From Vitreoscilla sp. (GTDB lineage Bacteria > Pseudomonadota > Gammaproteobacteria > Burkholderiales > Neisseriaceae): a DNA stretch of 6,659 nt. A program made the position numbers and the translations under genes. Under the pieces are notes generated by a model. That model was not told where the DNA came from, did not search any database, and saw only the letters and a program-made list of their open reading frames with translations. The stretch is taken from NCBI GenBank assembly GCA_030150505.1, contig JASLFS010000064.1:1-6659 (forward strand). The letters run 5' to 3'. Shown here one piece after another: positions 1-6,118 of this stretch (position 1 is its first letter; every line of letters begins with the position of its first letter).

Positions 1-448
1 TGAAGTTTACACAATTGATGACGTTATTCTGGTTGATACTTCTTACGTTTTTATTCACCTTCACCTAAGAGCTTCATACCTATGGAGTCCACAAGTAGAT
101 GCAGCCATCATTACTTTTTTGATGGCTAATTTGAATATCAATATACTTTTGACTTCTACAAAGAGTGGAGTAATCTGGCGCTGTCCAATTTTATCCGCAA
201 AGTTTAATCAGGCTTTTCACAAAGCCAGTGACCATGCGTAAAGACAGACGAAATAAGGATTTAATCATTAAGCAGCATTGGATGGCTGTGTCGGAATAAG
301 CTTGATTTCGACCATGCCTGCCTTGTGGCTGCACATACCATTGAGTTTTCAGATCAAACCAAATTGTTAGATTACCACGATTGATCAAAGCGCGATTGTA
401 GGATGACCAATTGGTTATACAATAAATTTTAGGCGTAGGCTTATTCAT
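1..448 (-). pseudogene. IS5-family DDE transposase, N-terminal part, broken by stops and a frameshift
   Basis: The start is ATG at 448-446 on the minus strand, giving MNKPTPKIY and then the conserved N-terminal region with WSSYNRALINRG and YSDTAIQCCLMIKSLFRLSLR, typical of IS5/IS903-type transposases of Acinetobacter. Reading stops at a TAA at 193-191, where the family normally has Leu in LCGLDWTAPDYSTLC. The homology continues in the same frame (NWTAPDYSTLC) and then shifts by one base near 101-106, after which LLVDSIGMKLLGEGE is readable. That stretch contains the first catalytic Asp of the DDE triad. Further TAA stops follow at 53-51 and 26-24. At least three stops plus one frameshift indicate an old, inactive copy. 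The remaining two thirds of the gene are outside the window. Family placement rests on recognised motifs; the lesions are read directly from the sequence. Confidence 0.88.
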
Positions 449-484
449 TTGCGAATTATATTGCCGAATAAGACTTTATCGGTA

Positions 485-502
485 GGTTTGTGCAACAAAG
501 CC
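485..502 (-). repeat. Terminal inverted repeat of the IS5-family element
   Basis: The minus strand reads GGCTTTGTTGCACAAACC from 502 to 485, starting with the GGCTTTGTTG end characteristic of IS903-like IS5 elements. It lies 37 bp upstream of the transposase start, a normal spacing. It marks 502/503 as the right boundary of the element. Confidence 0.75.
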
Positions 503-591
503 CAATCTGACATAAAAAGTTGACCAAGAAATACCAGTCAATCACTTAAATTGAATATCTGGAAGGTGTTGAAGATCAATATATTTCATCA

Positions 592-678
592 TTGAATTAT
601 GAACGAAATTGGTAAAATATTCTGATTCAAAAAAAACCATTAAATGATCTTTTTTTGATTTATGAAAGAGACCTACTA
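592..678 (+). repeat. Left copy of an 87-bp inverted repeat flanking the operon
   Basis: The reverse complement of this segment matches 6025-6111 over its whole length. The outer block 592-617 matches 6086-6111 in 25 of 26 bases (core ATGAACGAAATTGGTAAAA). The inner block 652-678 matches 6025-6051 in 25 of 27 bases (core TTTTTGATTTATGAAAGAG). The middle is A+T-rich and diverged, needing two one-base gaps, for roughly three-quarters identity overall. This copy can form a weak hairpin (627-635 with 650-658). It contains no open frame. The two copies are 5.3 kb apart and bracket the sulfur operon. Confidence 0.85.
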
Positions 679-927
679 TAAATCTTAGAAAACCTACTTA
701 CCCACCAAAAAATTAAATTGTTAAAAAAGTACATCAAAAAAATTACATACCATCCTCTCACTTTATTGTATAAATTATTATTCAAAGATATTTTTTTTAA
801 AATTATATGTTCCCAAACACACACTTATATAAAAATTATTAAAAAAATATCAATATATAAAAAAACAATATCAATATCTTTAAATTATATATTTAAAAAT
901 ACAGAAAACTAATTAAAAAAAATTATT

Positions 928-956
928 TTAATAGTAAAGCATAAAATTATTATATT
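928..956 (+). promoter_or_regulatory. Possible sigma-70 promoter for the metN operon
   Basis: TTAATA at 928-933 (4 of 6 to the -35 consensus) and TATATT at 951-956 (5 of 6 to the -10 consensus) are separated by 17 bp. They would start transcription near 963, just upstream of the AAGGAG at 967-972. In such A+T-rich DNA many hexamers resemble a -10 box, so this is only the best-placed candidate. I cannot identify a CysB/Cbl-type or MetJ-type operator with any assurance. Confidence 0.2.
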
Positions 957-978
957 TAGCGCAATTAAGGAGTTCTAT

Positions 979-1758
979 ATGATTAAAATTGCAGTAAATA
1001 TATCGAATATTGAAAAGAAGTTTAAGACCAAAGATGGTCAGTTTAAAGCTGTGAATAATGTCTCTATGCAAGTTTTTGATGGTGATATTTACGGCGTAAT
1101 CGGCTTTAGTGGTGCGGGTAAATCAACATTACTCAGAATGATCAATTTACTTGAAGAACCAGATCACGGTGATATCAAAATTTTTGATAAATCTCTAATT
1201 AAACTATCAAAAAAAGAATTGCTTCAACAGCGTAAAAGTATTGGCATGATTTTCCAACATTTTAATTTACTGCAAAATAAAACAGCTCTTGAAAATGTTG
1301 AATTACCACTTGAATTTTCTGGAGTTTCACGAAAAGAAAGAAAAGTCAGAGCCTTAGAATGTCTCAAAATTGTTGATTTAGCGGAAAAAAAAGATGCCTA
1401 TCCAGCAAAATTAAGCGGTGGGCAAAAACAACGTGTTGCGATTGCACGGGCAATTTCCTCTCAACCCAAAATTCTTTTATGCGATGAGCCAACCTCAGCT
1501 GTTGACCCTCAAACCAAGCAAACAATTTTGGAATATTTGAAAAAAATTAATCAACAATTGGGAATAACGATCATTATCGTAACTCATGAGATGCAGTTAA
1601 TTCATGAAATTTGTAATAAAGTTTCCGTAATGGAAAATGGCGAAATCGTTGAATCTTTTGATTTAAAGAACTTAGATATTATTGAACCAAAATCATTAAT
1701 ATCCAAAATATTATTTAATGAGTTGAAACAAGATAAATCGGAGATTAAATATGCTTGA
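979..1758 (+). CDS. metN: Methionine-family ABC importer ATPase MetN, short form lacking the regulatory domain
   Basis: This is the cytoplasmic ATPase of a type I ABC importer; two copies would power the MetI permease. All nucleotide-binding motifs are present: Walker A GFSGAGKST (42-50), Q-loop Gln93, signature LSGGQ (145-149), Walker B ILLCDEP with catalytic Glu170, a D-loop reading TSAVDP instead of the usual TSALDP, and the switch His203. The start is ATG with a strong AAGGAG six bases upstream. The protein is 259 residues against 343 for E. coli MetN: after the ATPase core only a short tail (about 240-259) remains. It therefore lacks the C-terminal NIL/C2 domain that in E. coli MetN binds methionine and shuts down transport. 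Its stop overlaps the start of metI by 8 bases, indicating translational coupling. Family assignment is firm from the neighbouring MetI and MetQ; the substrate is not proven. Confidence 0.93.
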   Translation: MIKIAVNISNIEKKFKTKDGQFKAVNNVSMQVFDGDIYGVIGFSGAGKSTLLRMINLLEEPDHGDIKIFDKSLIKLSKKELLQQRKSIGMIFQHFNLLQNKTALENVELPLEFSGVSRKERKVRALECLKIVDLAEKKDAYPAKLSGGQKQRVAIARAISSQPKILLCDEPTSAVDPQTKQTILEYLKKINQQLGITIIIVTHEMQLIHEICNKVSVMENGEIVESFDLKNLDIIEPKSLISKILFNELKQDKSEIKYA

Positions 1759-2416
1759 TTCTATTATTCCCGTTTTACCTGAGATTCAAAAAGCATTATT
1801 TGAAACATTATATATGGTTTCCACCACGGTATTACTTGGTGTCATTTTTGGAAGTATTGTTGGGACATTACTCTATATCACGAGAGATGGTTCTTTTGCA
1901 CAAAATAGAATTGCAAACTCCATTTTAAACTCAGTTGTGAGTTTTATCCGCTCATTTCCATTTTTAATTTTAGCCATCTGTGTTGTTCCATTAAGTAGAT
2001 TCATCGTAGGTACTTCAATTGGCACGAGTGCTGCCATTGTACCTTTAACAATCAGCTGTATTCCTTACTTTGCAAGATTTGTTGAGTCTGCGCTTTTAGA
2101 AGTTAACCGTGGTGTCATTGAAGCAGTCCAAGCAATGGGGGCAACCAAATTCCAAATCGTGACCAAAGTACTTTTTTCTGAAGCAAGATCAAATATTGCA
2201 AGCGCCATCACTATCGTCACGATTAGCTATTTTTCATACTCAACTATTGTTGGAATTGTTGGTGGTGGCGGCATTGGTGATTTTGCAATTCGATATGGCT
2301 TCTACCGTTTTGAAACAGATATTTTAATTTTCACCGTAGCGATCATTATCATCATTGTTCAAGCTATTCAATTTACAGGCAATTTTTTCGTCAAATTTCT
2401 CGATAAAAGGATTTAA
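1751..2416 (+). CDS. metI: ABC importer permease MetI
   Basis: This is the inner-membrane channel subunit of the MetNIQ-type importer; at 221 residues it is close to the family's usual 217. Hydrophobic stretches consistent with the five-helix MetI fold lie near 20-42, 60-82, 87-110, 150-172 and 190-212. The cytoplasmic coupling loop (EAA motif) is seen at 124-141 as EAVQAMGATKFQIVTKVL; it docks into the MetN Q-loop groove. The glycine-rich IVGGGGIGDFAIRYGF (169-184) is a family hallmark. The ATG lies inside the end of metN, with GGAG at 1740-1743 seven bases upstream, so it is translated with metN. The next gene starts 12 bases after its stop. I see no defect. Confidence 0.94.
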   Translation: MLDSIIPVLPEIQKALFETLYMVSTTVLLGVIFGSIVGTLLYITRDGSFAQNRIANSILNSVVSFIRSFPFLILAICVVPLSRFIVGTSIGTSAAIVPLTISCIPYFARFVESALLEVNRGVIEAVQAMGATKFQIVTKVLFSEARSNIASAITIVTISYFSYSTIVGIVGGGGIGDFAIRYGFYRFETDILIFTVAIIIIIVQAIQFTGNFFVKFLDKRI

Positions 2417-2428
2417 AAGGTTCTATTC

Positions 2429-3277
2429 ATGTCTAAATATTCCACCACAGCCTTCAGCACAATGACCCTAACAGCAATCCTCGCACTAAGCGGATGCTCG
2501 CAAAGTAAAGAAGCAAAACCAACCGATACAGCACAAAAAACAGCTGAAGAAGTTGTCACAATTGTTGCGACCGATACAAAACCGTATTCAAGTTTAATGG
2601 AACAAGCAAAGCAGGATTTGAAAAAGCAAAATGTAGATTTGCAAATTACCTATATGACTGATCCTTTAAGTATCAATCGTGTTGTGGCTGAAAAACAATA
2701 TGATCTTAATTATTATCAACATGAAGCCTATTTAGATTCTGTACGATTTAAGAATAAATGGGATTTACAGCCAATTTCTTATACCTTTAATACGATTTTT
2801 GGTGGTTATTCGAGTAAATACAAGTCTATTGATCAATTACCAAATGGTGCAACAATTACAGTACCAGGTGATCCTGCAAATAATGCACGTGCATTAGTTC
2901 TTCTTGCCGATTCAAAGTTAATTACATTGAAACCTCATGCAATTGATTACCAAGTTAGTCAGCGTGATATAGCCTCTAACCCTAAAAATTTCAAAATTGT
3001 TGAAGTAGAACAACCAATGTTACCTACGGCTTATAAAGATTCTGATCTAACAGTAATTACAGGGGTTTATGCTGACCGCGCCGGTTTAATTCCTAATCGT
3101 GATGCCTTAATTCGCGATAAGGCTGCAAAAAAATGGACAGCCGTGTTGGTTGGAAATTCTGAGTCAATTAAAAAACCAAGTGTAATCAAAGTTCAACAAT
3201 ATTTTGATTCAAAACCTGCTTATGACTTTATTAAGCAAAATTACAGTGATTTTGTGATTTGGGATAAAAATAATTGA
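2429..3277 (+). CDS. metQ: NlpA/MetQ-family substrate-binding lipoprotein with altered ligand pocket
   Basis: This is the periplasmic binding protein of the importer, anchored as a lipoprotein. A signal peptide ends in the lipobox LSGC with Cys23 as the lipidated residue, followed by a polar linker (24-41) and the NlpA-family domain (about 43-278). Conserved elements include NYYQHEAYLD (94-103 region, His97), PGDPANNARALVLL (146-159, Arg154), NPKNFKIVEVEQPMLP (184-199) and YADRAGL (214-220). Compared with my recollection of E. coli MetQ, two ligand-contacting asparagines are replaced: Asn202 (INTTYA) corresponds to Thr211 (ITGVYA) and Asn229 (YVNLIV) to Ala238 (WTAVLV), ungapped between them. 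His and Arg contacts are kept. The ligand may therefore be a methionine relative or another organosulfur compound. AAAAGG at 2415-2420 precedes the ATG; the gene is linked to metI upstream and to the monooxygenase 7 bases downstream. Confidence 0.92.
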   Translation: MSKYSTTAFSTMTLTAILALSGCSQSKEAKPTDTAQKTAEEVVTIVATDTKPYSSLMEQAKQDLKKQNVDLQITYMTDPLSINRVVAEKQYDLNYYQHEAYLDSVRFKNKWDLQPISYTFNTIFGGYSSKYKSIDQLPNGATITVPGDPANNARALVLLADSKLITLKPHAIDYQVSQRDIASNPKNFKIVEVEQPMLPTAYKDSDLTVITGVYADRAGLIPNRDALIRDKAAKKWTAVLVGNSESIKKPSVIKVQQYFDSKPAYDFIKQNYSDFVIWDKNN

Positions 3278-3284
3278 GGTAAAT

Positions 3285-4649
3285 ATGTCTAAGAAACAAA
3301 TACATTTCAATGCCTTTGAAATGAACACCATAAACCATATGGCACATGGCTTATGGGCACATCCTGATGATCAACGAATTACTTATAAAACCGCTGACTA
3401 TTGGGTTAATCTGGCTCAACTCTTAGAAAAAGGCTTATTCGATGCAATATTCTTAGCAGATATTGGCGGTGTTTACGAACCTTATGGGGGATCTTATAAA
3501 GCTGCGGTAAAGCGTGGCATGCAATCTCCGATTAATGATCCTTTTATTAATGTTGGTTTGATGTTGGGTGTGACAAAACACTTAGGTTTTGCCGTAAGCG
3601 CCTCCACAAGCTATGAAGATCCTTATAATTTAACACGTCGTTTTTCCACGATAGATCATTTGTCCAATGGTCGAGTTGCATGGAATGTTGTAACTTCAGC
3701 ACTCGAATCTGCGGCCTTGAATCATGGGCACGATGCAATTATTCCTCATGATCAACGTTATGAAATTGCAGATGAGTTTTTAGACGTATGTTACAAACTT
3801 TGGGAACGTAGTTGGGAAGATGATGCTGTCAAAGCAGACCGTAAAAACCACATCTATTCTGATCCAGATAAAGTACATACCATTGATCATGAAGGACAAT
3901 ATTTTAAAGTCCGTGGTCCTCATTCATGTGAGCCCTCGATTCAACGAACACCCGTCATTTTTCAGGCAGGCACTTCTACAACTGGCAAAAAGTTTGCTGC
4001 AAAACATGCTGAAGGGGTTTTTGTTGGTGGGCAAGAGCCAGAAAAAATCCGCCAAACTGTTGAAAGTATCCGTCAAGCAGTTGTTGAAAATGGTCGATTA
4101 GAAACAGAGATTAAATTATTTGGTTCCCTCACGATTATTGTGGGCAAATCACAGGAAGAAGTTCAGGAAAAATTAGCTGATTTTGACCAATATTTTTTAC
4201 CCGAAGCTTCATTTATTCAATTTTCAGGCAGTACAGGCATTGATTTAAGTGCTTTACCTGATGATGAAATCTTTGGTCAGAGACATTCCGAAGGCAATCA
4301 ATCAACAGCTCAAATTTATAGCCATAAAACCGCCTATACAGTTCGTAATGTGAAAGAAGAACTTTCTAAATTTGGCGCAAGAACGATTTTGGTAACAGGT
4401 ACACCTGAAGAAGTCGCTGATCAAATTGAAGAGTTAGTCGATTATACAGGTTTGGATGGTTTCAATATTTATCAAGCAATTACACCAGCAACATTAAGAG
4501 ATGTTGTAGAACTGGTGATACCTGAATTACAAAAACGTGGTCGTTATCGTACCGAGTATACCGATAGTTCATTTAGAAATCGTTTGTTTAAAGATGGTGA
4601 CAAAATCTCAAAACGTCACATCGCAAACCAACAACATATTGAGGTTTAA
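3285..4649 (+). CDS. FMNH2-dependent monooxygenase, DszA/NtaA/SnaA family
   Basis: This is a predicted cytoplasmic bacterial-luciferase-like TIM-barrel flavin monooxygenase of 454 residues, almost the length of Rhodococcus DszA (453). Members use FMNH2 from a separate reductase and O2 to break C-S or C-N bonds; DszA converts dibenzothiophene sulfone to a sulfinate. Family features seen: HGLWAHPDD (21-29), FDAIFLAD (52-59), SNGRVAWNVVTS (127-138), RYEIADEFLDVCYKLW (158-173), QAGTSTTGKKFAAKHAEGVF (227-246), GTPEEVADQIEE (372-383), DGFNIY (391-396) and the C-terminal RGRYRTEY (418-425), which matches DszA's RGYFRTEY. GAGG at 3276-3279 overlaps the metQ stop and sets the ATG at 3285. The linkage to a MetNIQ-type importer and a DszC-like partner points to organosulfur breakdown for sulfur supply. 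The substrate cannot be read from the sequence; other family members act on NTA, EDTA, dimethyl sulfide or S-modified cysteine. Confidence 0.9.
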   Translation: MSKKQIHFNAFEMNTINHMAHGLWAHPDDQRITYKTADYWVNLAQLLEKGLFDAIFLADIGGVYEPYGGSYKAAVKRGMQSPINDPFINVGLMLGVTKHLGFAVSASTSYEDPYNLTRRFSTIDHLSNGRVAWNVVTSALESAALNHGHDAIIPHDQRYEIADEFLDVCYKLWERSWEDDAVKADRKNHIYSDPDKVHTIDHEGQYFKVRGPHSCEPSIQRTPVIFQAGTSTTGKKFAAKHAEGVFVGGQEPEKIRQTVESIRQAVVENGRLETEIKLFGSLTIIVGKSQEEVQEKLADFDQYFLPEASFIQFSGSTGIDLSALPDDEIFGQRHSEGNQSTAQIYSHKTAYTVRNVKEELSKFGARTILVTGTPEEVADQIEELVDYTGLDGFNIYQAITPATLRDVVELVIPELQKRGRYRTEYTDSSFRNRLFKDGDKISKRHIANQQHIEV

Positions 4650-4652
4650 AGC

Positions 4653-5879
4653 ATGACTGCATTAATTCAGCTAAATCGTACAGCAGTACATCAAAAATAT
4701 CGTTTTGTAGAAAGTCAGGAATTTCAAGATTATTTAAAATTTTTAGCAGTTGATGCTGCTGAACGATTACAACAAGGGGGCGAAGGTCCTTATAAAGCAG
4801 TTGAACAATTTAAAAAACTCAAATTTGGTACGCTACGCTTGCCCATCGAATTAGGTGGGAAAGGGATTAACGTTGAAGAGTTATTCAAAGTACTTATCGA
4901 TTTAGCGCAATATGATAGTGATTTACCGCAAATTCTTCGTGCACATTTTCAATTTTCAGAAGAAGTCTTACGTTCAGACAATCAAACGTTTAAAGATTAT
5001 TGGGTATCCGAAATTTTGGCAGGAAAAATCGTAGGAAATGCCTATACCGAGCCTGCAGGACAAGAAGTCTTGGGCGATGGACAATATCATACGAAATTGA
5101 AAAAAATTGAAGATGGTGTATTTGAAATCAGTGGAACCAAAATTTTTTCAACAGGTACACTCTATTCAGATTATGTTGCAGTAAGAGTGAACGATGATAC
5201 TGGCGCAAACTTATCGGTCATTATTCCTGTAGATCGTGAAGGAGTTGAAAGAATTGATGATTGGGATGGTATTGGTCAACGCTATACAGCGAGTGGTACA
5301 ACTATTTTTACACAAGTAAAAGTCTACCCTCATGAAAAAAATGATGTCCCTACTGAACTAGTAAAATTTAAACCCTTTACCCAGTTATTCTTACATGCGG
5401 TTATTGCTGGCAATGTCAAAGCCATTGCACGTGAAGCAGCAGAGTTAGTTCGTACTCGTAAACGGACATTTACTTATGCTTACCATCAAGATCCTAAGCA
5501 AGATCCTTTATTGCTTGAAAAAGTTGGAGAAATTGCAGCCGCAGCATATATTATTGAAAATGCAGTTCTTACTGCAGCACAAGCTCAAGATAAAGCTTTA
5601 GAAACAACAGTGAATGGAATTACTGATTACCAACTCAGCCATCAAGCTTCTTTAGAAGCCTCTTTAGTTAAAATCGCCATTGAACCTCTTGCATTAAAAG
5701 CGGCTGGAGAGCTATTTGATGTGACTGGTGCATCTTCTACTCGGATTAAACTTGGATTGGATCGCTATTGGAGAAATATCAGAACATTAAGCTCACATAA
5801 CCCTTCGAGTTTTAAAGCAGCTTATGTAGGTAATTATTATGTCAATGCAATAGATATTCCACACAATCCTTACTTTTAA
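4653..5879 (+). CDS. Acyl-CoA-dehydrogenase-fold flavin monooxygenase, DszC/SfnB-like
   Basis: The 408-residue protein has the acyl-CoA dehydrogenase layout: N-terminal helical domain (about 15-125, including LRLPIELGGKGI), middle beta domain (about 126-235, with GNAYTEPAGQE, the GTKIFSTGTLYSDYVAV segment and IPVDREGVERIDDWDGIGQRYTASGTT split across 191-217) and C-terminal helices (about 240-385). It resembles the oxygenase branch (DszC, SfnB, flavin-reductase-dependent hydroxylases) more than true CoA dehydrogenases: His98 (RAHFQF), Ser166 (FSTG) and His382 (SSHNP) fall where I recall DszC having His92, Ser163 and His391, and the end RYWRNIRTLSSHNP...VGNYYVN follows the DszC style. DszC oxidises sulfide to sulfoxide and sulfone with FMNH2. 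The likely role is sulfur oxidation ahead of C-S cleavage by the preceding enzyme. GAGG at 4641-4644 lies within the end of that gene; the gap is 3 bases, so translation is coupled. A reductase must come from elsewhere. Confidence 0.87.
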   Translation: MTALIQLNRTAVHQKYRFVESQEFQDYLKFLAVDAAERLQQGGEGPYKAVEQFKKLKFGTLRLPIELGGKGINVEELFKVLIDLAQYDSDLPQILRAHFQFSEEVLRSDNQTFKDYWVSEILAGKIVGNAYTEPAGQEVLGDGQYHTKLKKIEDGVFEISGTKIFSTGTLYSDYVAVRVNDDTGANLSVIIPVDREGVERIDDWDGIGQRYTASGTTIFTQVKVYPHEKNDVPTELVKFKPFTQLFLHAVIAGNVKAIAREAAELVRTRKRTFTYAYHQDPKQDPLLLEKVGEIAAAAYIIENAVLTAAQAQDKALETTVNGITDYQLSHQASLEASLVKIAIEPLALKAAGELFDVTGASSTRIKLGLDRYWRNIRTLSSHNPSSFKAAYVGNYYVNAIDIPHNPYF

Positions 5880-5893
5880 CATTTTCATTGTTC

Positions 5894-5927
5894 AAAAAAA
5901 TCTAGATAAATTTATCTAGATTTTTTT
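5894..5927. terminator. Rho-independent terminator ending the sulfur operon, probably bidirectional
   Basis: A perfect 34-bp palindrome: arms 5894-5910 and 5911-5927, with core TCTAGATAAATTTATCTAGA flanked by seven A on the left and seven T on the right. It begins 15 bases after the stop codon at 5879. The U-run in both directions means it could stop transcription from either side. It fits a five-gene operon ending here. Confidence 0.85.
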
Positions 5928-5992
5928 ATTTTAAGACATGCTTGAGCATTGATCTGTTCAATTCAACGTGTATTCATTCATCGTAAACTACT

Positions 5993-6017
5993 CATTATGC
6001 ACCATAAGCGCATAATG
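5993..6017. repeat. Short inverted repeat (8-bp arms) between terminator and repeat copy
   Basis: CATTATGC at 5993-6000 and GCATAATG at 6010-6017 are exact complements around a 9-base spacer, followed by GGTTTTAA. It could be a weak secondary terminator or a protein site. It has a superficial resemblance to Xer-type half sites but lacks a proper second half, so no function is assigned. Confidence 0.4.
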
Positions 6018-6024
6018 GTTTTAA

Positions 6025-6111
6025 TACTAGGTTTCTTTCATAAATCAAAAATGATTATTTAATAACTTATTATTAAATAATCATTTTTTACCAATTTCGT
6101 TCATCATTCAA
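6025..6111 (-). repeat. Right copy of the 87-bp inverted repeat flanking the operon
   Basis: This is the inverted partner of 592-678 and has the same length. The outer 26 bases (6086-6111, core TTTTACCAATTTCGTTCAT) differ from the left copy at one position. The inner 27 bases (6025-6051, core CTTTCATAAATCAAAAA) differ at two. The centre has diverged, and in this copy it forms an exact 18-bp hairpin. Its outer end lies about 8 bases before the first recognisable codon of the integrase fragment, so the repeat edge is also the edge of a gene break. Confidence 0.85.
6047..6088. other. Perfect 18-bp A+T-rich hairpin inside the right repeat copy
   Basis: Arms 6047-6064 and 6071-6088 (core ATGATTATTTAATA against TATTAAATAATCAT) pair without mismatch around the loop ACTTAT. 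The stem has only two G:C pairs, so it is a poor terminator by stem strength although it ends in a T-run. It may instead be a cruciform-forming or recombinase-recognised structure. The left repeat copy does not fold this way. Confidence 0.6.
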
Positions 6112-6118
6112 AACAAAT

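Larger units (their letters stand above)
1..502 (-). mobile_element. Degraded IS5-family (IS903-like) insertion sequence, partial
   Basis: This is the 5' portion of an insertion sequence read on the minus strand. It comprises a terminal inverted repeat ending at 502, a short leader and a decayed transposase that leaves the window at position 1. The outer end reads GGCTTTGTTGCACAAACC on the minus strand, the style of end seen in IS903-group IS5 elements. The other end lies outside the window, so target duplication and total length cannot be judged. Several stops and a frameshift show the element can no longer move by itself. The exact IS name is not asserted. Confidence 0.85.
503..978. other. 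Gene-free region upstream of the operon, very A+T-rich
   Basis: I see no credible gene in these 476 bp. Positions 503-591 are unassigned; a weak resemblance to an integrase segment around 551-583 is discussed in the findings. Positions 592-678 are the left copy of the inverted 87-bp repeat. The heptamer ACCTACT occurs at 671-677 and again at 692-698. From about 700 onward the DNA is almost devoid of G; by my count 781-960 has 22 G+C in 180 bases (about 12%). A 64-codon open frame at 718-912 begins with TTG, is dominated by Ile/Lys/Tyr/Asn and has no ribosome binding site, so it is an artefact of base composition. The promoter of the metN operon must lie in this stretch. Confidence 0.7.

Noticed and set aside
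718..912. Open frame of 64 codons starting with TTG before metN
   Set aside because: It lies in 10-15% G+C DNA, has almost only Ile/Lys/Tyr/Asn/Leu residues, and has no ribosome binding site. Such frames arise by chance where stop-free A/T codons dominate.
3547..4101. Open frames at 3547-3738 (minus) and 3820-4101 (plus)
   Set aside because: Both lie wholly inside the well-supported DszA-family gene in other frames and show no family features.
5990..6035. Possible dif/pdif-like Xer site around GCGCATAATG
   Set aside because: A CATAA-type half site is visible, but the partner half six bases away does not match TTATGTTAAAT. The 8-bp inverted repeat has a 9-base spacer instead of 6.
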